Assembly (NCBI GenBank): GCA_015501585.1
Contig: JADNRY010000267.1
Span: 1-64,000, forward strand
Reading direction: 5' to 3'
Length of the DNA stretch: 64,000 bases
DNA from: Rhodocollybia butyracea
Lineage: Eukaryota > Basidiomycota > Agaricomycetes > Agaricales > Omphalotaceae
How positions within the stretch are numbered: position 1 is the first letter of the stretch; the number at the start of each line of letters is the position of its first letter. Position numbers and translations under genes: made by a program. The notes under the pieces were generated by a model, which ran no database searches, was not told where the DNA came from, and worked only from the letters and a program-made list of their open reading frames with translations. Shown here piece after piece: positions 54,131-64,000 of the stretch.

Positions 54131-56883
54131 AGATGAAGACAGTTACTCCAACTTTGGACTTGACCCTGGTTACGGAGATGAAACTGATCATGGGAATTCA
54201 GACATTGAAGACAATGTGTCTGATTGTCCATCATTACTTTCACTGTCCGACGACAAATCTGACTCTTCCAGCTGGCAAGGAGGTATGTTCAGCTTTATTT
54301 AAAATCTTGTAGTTGTGCAACTACTAATCAGTGAATGACTCAATCATATGCAGACTTCAAAGATGATGATATGCCAGATGAGTTAATGGAGCCTGAAGCA
54401 GAAGCCGGGTTTGACTTCCTACCCCCCTGAAACCAGCTAGCCCAAACTTCTCCGATTACTCAACAAGTGGCATCCACTCTGATCCCACATATCCATCCGA
54501 AGACATTGATATGGGAGAGGTTTCTGAAACTGGCTCCTCTAATTCAGATACTAGGGCCTCTTCTATGATAGACCGTGACTCAGATATGAATGCTCTTCTG
54601 ACCCCGAGGCCTCAGGAGTAGTGTTGTGCCGGCTGGGGCCCGGCTCAGAAGCCCCGGCTACGGCTCAAAAGCCCCGGCCAGGGCTTGTCAAAAATCTGAG
54701 CCGGGCCCTAGCCCCCAGGAAGGGCCGGCTCAGGCCGGGGCCCAGGCGCTAAAGACACATGTCTTGAGGTGCTTTGAAGCTCCCTGTCCTCGGTGGACTC
54801 TACACGATGATACTTTTGGCTTTCTGGTTGCTTTCTGAGTGGGTGAGCGTTAATACACCTGCTTTTTGAGATGATTTGGATCTGTAAGGCCAATGCAATA
54901 CATTCATCAGACAAATTAATTGACAGTAATGGAGCCGTTCTTCAGCCTGGTTAATACCTCTGGGAACCATCAGTGCAAAATTGGCCACCAGTGATGATAC
55001 ATGTGCTGCTGCACAGAGTAACTTTTGACGTGCTGCTCAATGTTTCATTAAGCGCTGAGCTCCGGCTCAGGCTCCGGCTCAGGCCCCGGCCCAGGGCTTT
55101 GAGAATTCTGAGCCGGGCCTTGAGCCCTTCTGAGCCCTATGACGGCTGGGGCCAGGCTAGGCTCAAAGACGGCCGGCTTTGGGGCTCAACGGCCCTGAGC
55201 CGTAGCCGGCACATCACTACTCAGGAGAGTCTGAGGCTTCTTCATCTCCAAGATGGGTCAATTTAGCCGGCATCCTCAACAGTGTTGATGACAAAGATGA
55301 GCCAAGAACTTGGCAATACTGCTGGTAAGGTGATCAACAAACGTAAAACTGTCTATGAACAATGGGAAAGTATTTTAAAATCGAAAGGGCAACAGGAACT
55401 TAGTAGTGGTACTACTACCCATGATGATAATCTTGATCAGAAGTGCTATCACCCTTTTGCTTCCCAGTTGGACTGGGAAATTTCACAGTGGGCAGTCACA
55501 GAAAAGATTTCTCAAAAAGCTCTTGATTGCCTGCTTAAAGTTCCTCAGGTAAAGTCTTTCAAATATTTTTTGATGACTCACTCCAGTGGCAGTAGTCACT
55601 GAGAAGCTGTAGTAGTATTCAAGGTTGTTGACTTTTTAAATCTCATAGGTACAGCAAAAATTAGGTCTATCTTATGAAAACTCCCGAGGTATGCTAAAGT
55701 GCATTGATGAAATCCCCGAGAGATGTGGAAAATGGTGGACTAAACAATTATCATTCTGTGATAAACCTGGTGAACATTTCACTGTGTATCATCGGGACCC
55801 AGTTGAAGCAATCAAAGTGCTCTGGGGTGATTCTGCCTTTGCTGAACACTTGGTGTACAAACCAGGAAAGCTTTTTTGTGGGGCAGAACAGACTGGAAAC
55901 AATTGTATCTACTCTGAGATGTGGACTACAGGTTTTTGGAATGCAGTGCAGGTGTGTAATTGAACTTATCCGTCGGCTGCCACTTCTTGCAAATCTCAAT
56001 TCAAAACCTAGCATGCAATTCCAGTTGGAGGGACAGTCTGTCCTGTGATTAAAGCCTCTGATAAAAAAGAGCCGCCACTGCTACTCCTGCCAGTACTAGT
56101 AATGCTAATACCAAAACATTGCTGCAGACCAACATCCGAATAGCTAAACACCCACATGAGACAAAAAAAAGTCTTAATGCAATTGCAAATTCTCATAATG
56201 CACCTGGTTTTATACCAGCATTGAAGCTTTATATAAACTCTCTTCTTCCAAAAGAAGGACAGGTTATGAAAGCAGAAGCTTTATCAATAGGATGTCTTCC
56301 TTTTACTTTACTCGATGTTTGGCACCATTTTAAATTTACACCTGTGAATCAGTTTGATGATGCGTCAGATGTGCCAAAAGAAATAGTAAGAGCTGCCCCT
56401 TCAACTTCCATCAAAAAAAACTCCAAGTCAAAGTCAAAGTCTCAATATGATACAGTGATAATATTGATCAATGATGAAGCTGAATCTACGGCAGTAAGAG
56501 GCTGTAGGGTTGCCAGACTTAGGGTCATATTCCGGCTCCCTAACGTGGTAAAAAGACTTGGGCAAAGATCTGAAGAGGATGCTCCCCCAAACTGGCCCAA
56601 GGCTGAAACACCTCTTGCATATGTTACATGGTTTTCTCGATTTAAAAGTGTACCTGATAGTAAAAATGGAATGTATCACGTACAACCATCAGTCAGTGCC
56701 TCGAATGGCACTCCTCAAGGTGAAATCATTCCATTGTCAGATATTAGACAGAGTTGTATGCTTGTACCAAGCTCAAGTGATTGGGAAGGAAACGGCTGGA
56801 CTTCAGACAATATACTGGATAAGTGTCCAGCATTTTTTGTGAATAATTTTCAGAGTAAATATACATATCAGACGATATATTGA
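54131..56883 (+). pseudogene. Plavaka-family transposase, internally deleted (copy 2)
   Basis: Plus-strand counterpart of 35,492-37,638, nearly identical. It begins abruptly inside the acidic region, so the N-terminal zinc-finger part is lost. It contains the DWEISQWAV helix (~55,470), the HRDPVEAIKVLWGDSAFAEH block (~55,790), the VGGTVCP segment (~56,025) and the C-terminal domain from 56,119 to the stop at 56,881-56,883. The same central deletion as in copy 1 removes the catalytic part. A 601-bp element is inserted at 54,619-55,219. It has six Cs where copy 1 has seven, and lacks copy 1's extra T, so the lesions of the two copies differ while the big deletion is shared. Confidence 0.75.
54619..55219. 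mobile_element. hAT-like MITE, 601 bp, in Plavaka copy 2
   Basis: Ends TAGTGTTGTGCCGGC and its near inverse GCCGGCACATCACTA, flanked by exact 8-bp duplications CTCAGGAG (54,611-54,618 and 55,220-55,227). Copy 1 has CTCAGGAG once at the matching place (~37,150), proving an insertion. The subterminal regions are GC-rich with repeated GAGCCGGGC and GCCCCGGC motifs; the AT-rich centre is non-coding. 8-bp duplications and TA..TA ends fit hAT-superfamily MITEs. Confidence 0.9.
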
Positions 56884-57083
56884 TTATCAACTTCCACTCT
56901 GATCCCATTGTTTCAAACCTACAGAGTCTCGCTATGATATCTTCGAATGTTGCTAAATTCAATGACTGCGCTGCTGTTACCTTGGTCCAATCACATTGGT
57001 CCAGACCTAGAAGTTTGGAGCGGTCAAGCAAGCGCGCGAGGATTGTGTATGCAGACTTTCATACTCAAATTCCCTGTCGATAG
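56884..57083 (+). pseudogene. F-box C-terminal fragment in Plavaka copy 2
   Basis: Same fragment as 35,280-35,491 (IVSNLQSLAMISS, VQSHWSR), beginning right after the Plavaka stop. Here a one-base difference shifts the TFILKFP part into another frame. Confidence 0.6.
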
Positions 57084-57702
57084 ATTGGGCTCTTGATTGG
57101 GCTGGTTTCCGGACTTTACACTTTACAAGTCTGTTGTCTTTCCATCTCATCTTTTCTTTATCTTTTCTTCGTATATTTTACTACTAGCTAGAATACTAGT
57201 GTTGGTATATTGTATTCTTTTGGAGAAATACTGTAAATACACATATACAGACTTATAGTGCATCAGTAAAACGTAAGTGAGCTGGAGCCATGCAGCCGTT
57301 TCGAGTAACTCCAGCCTAGCGGCTCCCGGCTCCCGGCGCTGTACAGTGCCGGAAAGCGGCTTCCTGTGCATGGTGTCTTGTTTAAGCAAGAATGGTAGAC
57401 CTGGCGACAACAAGTACTTGGACCCTAAATTGGACACCCTAACTACTCCCCCATCAGCACATTTCAAATAAGTAGTGTTTAATCTGCCTTTGTAAATCGT
57501 GGAATATCATTTGCCTTGATCGTGAACATCTCGCATCGGCTGAATGGTACCGTATCATCAATGACAAGACTTTCTCATCCTATTCCCTGTTGAAGAAGCA
57601 CATCTTATACGAACTTGGGGATTTACCAGTTTCCGCCCTCAATTTGAGGAGATTGGAGCCTTTGTTAAACTTGTTGTTAACGGTAGTCTTCCTAGCAACG
57701 AG
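57084..57702 (+). mobile_element. 3' flank of Plavaka-derived copy 2
   Basis: Inverse match of 34,672-35,279. It ends in TCTTCCTAGCAACG and is joined directly to a gag fragment at about 57,703. Confidence 0.75.
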
Positions 57703-57880
57703 CAATGACCATTCATCAAGCTGCATGGCAGTTTGACCTTATTGAGTATTCACCCAATACGGGTGTGAGGGATTATTATTCCTCACTTACACAATGGGCA
57801 TCACGGATGCTTCAAACACCGGATGATGCAACAATGCAGAAACGGTTCATTGAGGGATTACCCTTCAATATTATCAGGCT
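57703..57880 (+). pseudogene. Gag fragment of the gag-only element
   Basis: AGCAATGACCATTCATCAAG onward matches 46,582-46,760 (MTIHQAAWQFDLIEYSPNTG, then FIEGLPFNIIR). About 175 bp, no LTR attached, fused to Plavaka flank on the left. Confidence 0.8.
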
Positions 57881-58094
57881 TAGACACACCACCATTAATT
57901 CCATTTGATGGAGATGTGAATGTCAGCTGCGCAATTGGTATTGCTTGCCGACTGTTTATCCAGTGGTGCGGATGTTAGTTCTCCCCCGGAGTGCACGTCG
58001 GTGCGGAGTTTCTTAGTTTTACTTTGCATTTTACCTGTTATTTATGCTCAACGCGCAGACTCGGAAGTTTGTAAGTAGTGTTTGAGGGGGATTC

Positions 58095-58397
58095 TCAGCG
58101 AGAATCCAAGTTGAGAATAAGCAGCGATGCCCAGGTAAGGCATATTACCTGGGCCTCTGAATCCAATAATAATTTATTTGGAAGGTTTATCCTTTCCGAT
58201 TTTAAGGAGGTGTCCTCCTCAATAAGCTCAAGATCATATCCAATGTTCTCATTATCAGATTCATTGGGGTATTCCAATGATTGTTTGCCATCTCTATTCC
58301 TAGATGAGACATAATAGTTAGTGAGGGCCATGTGGTCCTCAATTTCTAAGTAGAATAGCCCTTGACTATATTGATAAAAGTACGAAATGAAGTACAA
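58095..58397 (-). pseudogene. Diverged gag C-terminal relic
   Basis: The minus-strand frame IEDHMALTNYYVSSRNRDG and NESDNENI corresponds to IEDHTALTKYYVSSMNRDD and DELDTENI near the end of the gag at 46,830-46,930. It is clearly more diverged than the other copies, so it belongs to an older or different subfamily. Confidence 0.6.
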
Positions 58398-58989
58398 AAT
58401 AAAACTTTGCTAACACTCCCCCAAATCTGATAGAGAATATATTCTTCGTGTATAAGGGCAGTTGTTGGTGCTCCAGTTGATCAGCGGCTGTTTCAAGTAG
58501 GCAAAGATGCGGTCGACTATTCTCAGTGGAGTCCTCAGAGGTGCATCAATGAATGAAGTCGTTTAGGGAATCATATACTGACCGGTTCTGCGTAGAAGCA
58601 GGATTGTAATTCCGGAATACTGTCAAATATTCCAATCTCTTTGAGGCTAAAGTCGATCCATGATAACACCCAATGATGGGTTTCATCGATGCAGAGGCAC
58701 TATCCACTTGGTTCCAGCAAGCAGAGATGCAGGTGTTCTATCTTGTACCTATGACATGTCAGGCCAATTGTCGCAAGATCGGGGAGATTACTTACTGCCT
58801 GTTTAATGCCCATTCAAATGATCCTGTTAATCCATTCTCGGTGCATCAACCAATGGACCAAGCCAGGAGGAGAGGACACAAAACTCAGAAGATTCCCCTT
58901 CATTCTCAGAGTCCTCTTGAATCTTTGCCGCTAATGCATTCATCAGGGTGGATGACATCTGTACATTCCCTTTAATAAGGACATTAGCT
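58398..58989 (-). other. Unassigned; possible exon on minus strand
   Basis: The minus frame has VLIKGNVQMSSTLMNALAAK and EDSENEGESSEF, protein-like, cut by the inverted-repeat element on its upstream side; possible continuation beyond that element at ~59,580-59,760. No domain recognised. Confidence 0.25.
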
Positions 58990-59572
58990 ACGGTCAGTTC
59001 TAAGAATCGCATGCGATTCACCAAGCGATTCTGGAGCGATTCTGGAGCGATCCAAAACACCAGGATCGCCTCAGAATCGCGATTCAACTTTGACCGATGA
59101 AAGGCAAGGTCCGATTCATGCTGGCGATTCTGACTTGGATTCTGGATCCGTTGTCACATCACATGCTTCAATCACCTCAAGCGCCGCAACTCTTACTTTA
59201 CTTCTTAATCAAAAGTTCCATTTGTTTTCATTCCTGCGCTTATTTAAACAGAGTACACAAGATCCCAGAAACACATTGCCAAAGGAGGCTCAAAAAAGCG
59301 AGTTTTTCACCGTTGGACACACATATTCAACTTGTTTCTGATGGTATCTATCCCTCTACTAAATACCACCAGAGCATCTTCATTGAGGTGACTAGCGGCA
59401 AGTAAACGAGTGTTGATAGCTCAAATAATACCCGTGTTCCCAAACATGGGCCTAATTATCTAATAGTTTGTGTGGCTGAACAAAACTGGATCGTCACAGC
59501 GATCCAGTGCAAGGTGATTCTGGATGTGATTCTGGAGCTGAATCCATTTGCTGGATCGCTACCTCAATTTAA
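58990..59572. mobile_element. MITE-like element with CGGTCAGTTCTTA-type ends
   Basis: CGGTCAGTTCTAAGAATCGC at the left; the right end is the inverse of CGGTCAGTTCTTAAATTGAG. The subterminal parts carry GCGATTCTGGA repeats. About 583 bp. Flanks do not give a clean target duplication. Open frames inside are featureless. Confidence 0.65.
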
Positions 59573-60775
59573 GAACTGACCGTGGCTATTGAAATCGAAC
59601 GAGTTAGTGTTGCTTTCTCTGATTTGTCTCGTTCCTGCGGCTGCTGCCAGACGAATAGGCTGGATCTCATCTGCTATGAAAATCATGCAAAGGACAAGGA
59701 AGTTGAAGCAAATATCTTTTTCTACACTACGTTGATCTAGACTCGAAGTATTAGGACAGTGTGAATCCCTGCTACCACTTCAGCCACTGATGCGCCGCTC
59801 CCAATTTACGCTAAATCCGGATAAGGACTGTGGTTTTAAGGCCTAATTTACGCTAATTCGGGCCAGGTTTGGGGGGAGCTTCCAGGGGCCTGTGCAGCAA
59901 TTTTGTTCATCAAAATTTATAATAAATCAAGCCATTCCATACTGCAGAGCCAACGAAAGACACACGGTAAAGATAAAAAATTCTGCTCGGCTACGATCAG
60001 ATAAGATATTCCTTCTATGGTTTATCATACAATTTCAGTTACCATTTCAGGCAGACTGAAAACCACTGATTATGCTTATTTGGATAATCAGCTTTCTTCC
60101 AGTTCACAAATCTGCAGAGAAGATTTATGTATCTTCCTGGTGTGAGAGTCGATAGACTCGATCCAGGAATAAATGGGTTCTTCAGCCATAACAGAAAACG
60201 AGTGACAACGGAGATACGAGCTGCCAATGAGAGTCCCCATATCCTGTCGTAGGTATCTCGCGCAGTGAGGACTGGCTCAGGCAATGAGGAATAAGAGGTA
60301 GGCCTTATATACTACAGCACAGCTTTTCTAGAGGTGGTATCTACGATCTACTACCTCTGTAAGTAGCATCGGAAGAGGCCGATTGACATGATGTCATCGT
60401 TGGATCGGCAACTACAACAAAAACAGCTCGAGCTACAATATACAATAAGCGCCATATCACATTTGAAGTAACGAATATAGCCATATACGAGTATTGGAAC
60501 AAAGAGCAGACTTCTGTACCCAAAACAAACAAAAAAAGACTTTCAGAGCGAACTGTTCTCGCACTAAACACCATTCTGGTTGCACACCGAGGTGCAGATT
60601 CTGAGTACAGTGCAGTGCAGCATCTACAAAATGGCCGATTTGCCGTTTGATTTGGGAAACCGACACTCTATGTGCTCCTGGTAGCAATGGCCGCAAGTGT
60701 TCTGTCTATTAAGACGAAAGCATTTGATATTGCCTTTGGAGCAGGCTGAACAAGCCGGTGCTAGGAAGATGTCAG
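59573..60775. other. No confident gene
   Basis: A minus-strand frame at 60,039-60,284 (RISVVTRFLLWLKNPFIPGS ...) is preceded on that strand by a TATATAAGG motif near 60,305, but it has no ATG at its start and no known domain. The rest is non-coding. Confidence 0.25.
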
Positions 60776-61636
60776 TCACGGATGTCTCCCATCATAGACC
60801 AGATTCCGGAACATACCGTTTCTCTGACCTGTTCCTATCAGAGTACCACCCCCTAATCTCAAGAATACTTCATCATCGCTGCTGTCACTATTATTATCGT
60901 CGGATGAACTGGTATCATTCAAGGGTATACCACCTGAATCTGGGGTAGATTCCATTGGTAACTGGGAGCTCTGGTAGGGTTCCAGCAACTGTGCATTCGG
61001 CATATTTGAAGATAGGGATGAGGTGTGTGGATTCAGAGACAGAGAAACATCTGAGGATATCGAGAAGTTGTTCGGGTCAAAGAGGTCTATGATGATGTCC
61101 TCCGTCGATGTCTCAGCGCATAGTGCTGCCCACTCCTCCTCGGTAGGGTAGTCACTTACCCGAATTTCAGTATCAAGGAAAGCTTGAACTTTAGAAAGGA
61201 TTTCTTTTTCCTTTTCTTCCTCCTGTTTTCTATGCAAGAGTTGTTGTTCTTCCTCCCAGACTCGCTTGCGCTCCAGCGCAGCTTGCCTCCATCGGTTATC
61301 AAGCCAAGCCTCATCCCAGGTCCAATGTACGTGCCTGAGAAGGAACTCGTCTCCGGAACGCAGAGCTTCAGTTACCTGATCGGGGTTGGCGTATGGTAAA
61401 CCGGTCTCGGCTGCAATAATGCGCACTACCCCCAGATATTTTGCCTAAAACATGGATTGAGAGCAGTATACATCACAAGAGCTGGTACATACAACAGCGT
61501 ATCCAAATTCATGCAACCACTCGCGAATCCTACTGTGATCTGCCAATAGAACCTGGCCAGCGGTAGCTACATGGTCGATAAGTGCCTTTGCTGTCTGGTT
61601 AATTGCTGTAAGGATGGTCTCAGATAGTTGAACCAT
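60776..61636 (-). CDS. Two-exon gene, hypothetical protein (270 aa)
   Basis: Exon 1 is 61,636-61,493 (48 codons, ATG then VQLSETILTAINQTAKALID), intron 61,492-61,445 (48 nt, GTATGT ... TTTTAG, phase 0), exon 2 61,444-60,776. The protein has a helical N-terminus, a Trp-rich stretch (HVHWTWDEAWLDNRWRQAA, ~residues 81-99), a charged coiled coil (VWEEEQQLLHRKQEEEKEKE, ~105-125) and an acidic, Ser/Asp-rich tail. No signal peptide or membrane segment. I do not recognise the family. Open frame, splice fit and codon phase are all clean, which makes it the best candidate for an intact host gene here. Its 5' end faces a plus-strand frame at 61,843. Confidence 0.6.
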
Positions 61637-61842
61637 AATGACCTGGAAGTGATAGACGTACAAGTTTTTTACTTCCAGAACAGAGTATTAAAGGGCCGAG
61701 GCAACAGGGGAACGTTCATCGGTGGCTGTATCGTATACGAGATTCTGCATGCCGATGTTTGTATCTTGATCTCAATAGAATCCTGACAATCAAACATGCT
61801 AAATACATATCTAGGAATGCAAGTTCTGTCCAGATCCAATCA

Positions 61843-62019
61843 TCATGGCAGACCCATCGAAAACTCCGCCCGAGCCCCAGTGGCAGGTGGCATACCGTAA
61901 CCCCGTTAAATATGCCCCTAATATTATTAACAAATCCGCTCCAAGCGTGAGTAACACCCACCACCCTGGCAAAAATTCAGATCAAGTCAAACATTTCCGT
62001 GAATATTCCGTCTCTTGAC
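61843..62019 (+). CDS. Small divergent open frame
   Basis: ATG at 61,843 starts MADPSKTPPEPQWQVAYRNP and is open for 58 codons to a TGA at ~62,017. An AGC|GTGAGT donor-like site at ~61,947 could make it a first exon. It diverges from the gene at 60,776-61,636 with ~200 bp between the two starts. No family recognised. Confidence 0.3.
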
Positions 62020-62199
62020 TTATAGAATGAACGAAATCCCCGATTCAACTCCGTTCGCATGTCATGTGGATCTCAGTCTACAGTTCTCAGTCTACAGTTA
62101 ACGGTACATATGTATGTAAGAATCAAAGTTTATTCAAAAATCAAAGGCATTTGACAGGCGAATTATGACAGTGCATTTCGGACAAAAGTGTTCACGTCA

Positions 62200-62965
62200 A
62201 TTGATGAAACATTGGACGTACTACGTTGTTGTTGAATATGTATGTAGCAGAGGACCCCGGAAAATACACCTCAAGGCCACTCGAAATATCGCTTGCGCTA
62301 ATATGAAGCCGCTCGAATTTCGGACATTTTTAGGTCTAGCAGACGAAGAAATTTGGAATTTCGCTTGGACATTTTGGCCCCAAAAAATATTTTGTCTGAG
62401 TGGCCTTGAAGTGTATTTTATTTTCCGGGGTCCTAGCAGAGGTTGCCTGGATCTTACTTTTAAGGTTTAAGGTGCATATCGAAGTAGATATCTGATTGGA
62501 CACTTTCCAGTACCATATACAAACACTGGATTCAAGTAAAATGGTGCCTACGTGAGCCTCTTGCCCCTTGAAATCACCATTAGCAGCCAAATATACTGCC
62601 GAGCGAAGCTCGTCGCAAGGTGGTAGGTTGGCCCATTTTTTCTGTTTGGGGTCAGATTGTGCTGGGGGTGTCATCATATTGCGCATACCGTAAACTCGAA
62701 CCAGGATGTCTTTGATCTGAGCGTCCTCAAGAGGGTTTGAGGCTCTTAGTATCGCACATATTTCTGTGAGAGACTATCACCAGACCTGGAAAAAGAGATT
62801 TTAACAAAACGTACGGTCGGTAAGCTCTTCACATTCAACTTCTATTTCATGCATTTCTTCTGGTGCTGAGTCTGTTTTGTATCGGTCGAGTAAGCTGGAA
62901 AACGGTAGCTGATATTTCTGAATATGGTGAACTAGTGGTCCTGTTATAAGCGCAGCTATTTATCG
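62200..62965 (-). pseudogene. Hypothetical agaric protein, interrupted by a MITE
   Basis: Minus-strand coding sequence with HHIQKYQLPFSSLLDRYK at ~62,950-62,890, a 51-nt intron (donor GTACG at ~62,814, acceptor CTCACAG at ~62,764), then QICAILRASNPLEDAQIKD and WANLPPCDELRSAVYLAANG, continuing to TSICTLNLKSKIQATSA at ~62,440. The 62,253-62,433 element then breaks the frame, and a few residues follow beyond it before a stop near 62,200. It reminds me of a common agaric hypothetical family, but I cannot give a function. Without the insertion the reading frame would pass the target site. It appears truncated compared with such proteins. Confidence 0.45.
62253..62433. mobile_element. MITE, ~181 bp, with 7-8 bp target duplication
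   Basis: Ends GGACCCCGGAAAATA and the inverse TATTTTCCGGGGTCC, with inverted repeats extending through CAAGGCCACTC. TAGCAGAG flanks both sides (62,245-62,252 and 62,434-62,441); the last G may belong to the element, giving 7 bp. Non-coding. hAT-like by target length. Confidence 0.85.
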
Positions 62966-63735
62966 AAGAGGTTCAAAAAACCCTACCCTTTTTTAAGGAT
63001 ATTAAATGGGTCACTTGACGCAGAGTCACAATGCCTGAAGAGATCATGTACGATGGTGTGTGATCGGAAAGCCTCTACTTGACGGGTTCATCAACTGCCT
63101 GCAACCACGTTGTCACGTGCTAACCACTCTCTTCGTTTTAAAGATTTATTTACAAGAATCTAATCATCAAGGTAAGTGATGATAATTCATACATCATCCC
63201 CCATCCACTCACCGATGGTCAGTGTACGCCCTGCGCGACTCAGACCCCGTTCTCCTTTCCATCCGTTCGAGCACCGGGTCCCGTACCCTGCGGCTCCAGC
63301 CATCTTTTTGTCTCATTCCATTTGTCTCATTTTATTTACTCCTATTTAGTAAAGACCTGAGAGCCACGGTAGCGCTACAAGTTTTCCCTTGTCTAACTTG
63401 TCCGTGTTCGCTCTCAGGTATGTTCATAGCTCTGGTATAAGTTTTCTCTCGTTTAAATTGTCCATGTGCTCTCTTAGCGGTTTGGTTCATATAAAATTCG
63501 CTCCCGTGTCCACCTAACGTGTCCTTAAAAAACAAAACGGCGCCTTGCTGATTAGATAGCTATAACTTATTTTTCTCTTTCACTATGATCAGCTATCGCT
63601 TTACCTTCGCAAAAAGGCCTAACCTATTTTGTCCTTTCAGCCCTTCACACCCAGTGAAAACCCCCGCCGTCCTGAGCTGACATGTGCCGACATGTGCTGG
63701 GAATATCTGGGATGAACTGGGATTATCCGTCTTGC
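62966..63735. other. No gene recognised
   Basis: No domain, RNA gene or element end seen. The word AGGTATGTTC at ~63,416 resembles a splice donor, but no coding partner is evident. Confidence 0.35.
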
Positions 63736-63805
63736 GTGAAGAGCCTTGGCCGGGGCTTTTGAGCCGTAGCCGGGGCTCCTGAGCCGAGCCCTAGCCTGCA
63801 CTGTT
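63736..63805. mobile_element. GC-rich fragment of the hAT-like MITE
   Basis: GCCGGGGCTTTTGAGCCGTA and GAGCCGAGCCCTAGCC repeat the subterminal motifs of the 54,619-55,219 element. The ends are not preserved. Confidence 0.6.
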
Positions 63806-64000
63806 AAGGCAATATCCCGCAAGCTCAGCACACAATCTGACCCAATACTTTCCTCAGAATGGGGAGGGACCTTCAAGTTGGACAACAAACCTTTGGGCGG
63901 CAGTTTACTCAAAGAAACGTCAAAGACAATCCAATCGACATAGAAGATCAGTATTGTAATAGTTCTGTGTGTAGTCAGTCCGGTGGAGACTCCTCTGTTT
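63806..64000. other. No gene recognised
   Basis: Short minus-strand open frame without domain; nothing further identified before the window edge. Confidence 0.3.

Noticed and set aside
34672..57702. Whole 23-kb inverted duplication
   Set aside because: Only the outer ~3-kb Plavaka-derived units match; the intervening sequence is not symmetrical apart from the local gag-element inversion.
59090..59405. Two overlapping plus-strand frames
   Set aside because: They lie entirely within an inverted-repeat element and contain no protein features.
62497..62556. A 60-nt intron (GTAGGC...CAATCAG)
   Set aside because: The sequence is an open frame in phase with both sides and reads as normal protein, so retention is likelier than splicing.

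Overview
The window looks like fungal nuclear DNA, most likely from a mushroom-forming basidiomycete (Agaricomycetes). The reasons are short GT..AG introns of about 48-82 nt, Plavaka-family DNA transposon proteins, an F-box protein with an N-terminal coiled coil, a TET/JBP-like 2-oxoglutarate oxygenase relic, chromodomain Ty3/Gypsy and Ty1/Copia retrotransposons, and TTAGGG-type telomere-like repeats. I cannot fix the genus. There is almost no intact housekeeping content: the window is a repeat-rich, decaying region and most recognisable genes carry stops, frameshifts or deletions.

Region 1-18.75 kb. The matrix is a degenerate short-unit repeat (core TAGCCTATCTG / TATTTGTAGCC) whose orientation flips several times. 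Embedded in it are a 711-bp fold-back element with a telomere-like core and a duplicated target, two inverted copies of a terminal-inverted-repeat element, a Gypsy integrase-chromodomain remnant with its 3' LTR, a Copia gag scrap, captured coding pieces and an inverted duplication (about 1.46-3.26 kb against 12.23-13.15 kb).

Region 18.75-30 kb. An AT-rich gene-free stretch with a 168-bp tandem repeat leads into a Ty1/Copia element (5' LTR at 20.04 kb, gag-pol to 24.82 kb, two lesions, no recognisable 3' LTR). After a repeat-rich spacer come a Gypsy-like gag scrap and a 1-kb LTR (28.61-29.64 kb).

Region 30-43.3 kb. Remains of ordinary genes: an F-box gene broken by one frameshift, a five-exon TET/JBP-like oxygenase relic, tRNA-like loci, a coiled-coil/Cys-rich gene with two lesions, and a Plavaka-derived element on the minus strand.

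Region 43.3-64 kb. A gag-only LTR retrotransposon with a rearranged partner, an RNase H1 N-terminal (viroplasmin)-like relic, a second degraded Copia, a second Plavaka-derived copy in the opposite orientation, several MITE-like elements with clear target-site duplications, one plausible intact two-exon gene (60.78-61.64 kb) and a conserved-looking gene interrupted by a MITE.

The common thread is repeat biology. Non-autonomous elements (internally deleted Plavaka, gag-only LTR element, MITEs) outnumber autonomous ones, F-box coding sequence sits inside Plavaka-derived copies, and several premature stops look like CGA to TGA or CAG/CAA to TAG/TAA changes, as expected from cytosine deamination. 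All family assignments come from reading motifs; no search was run.
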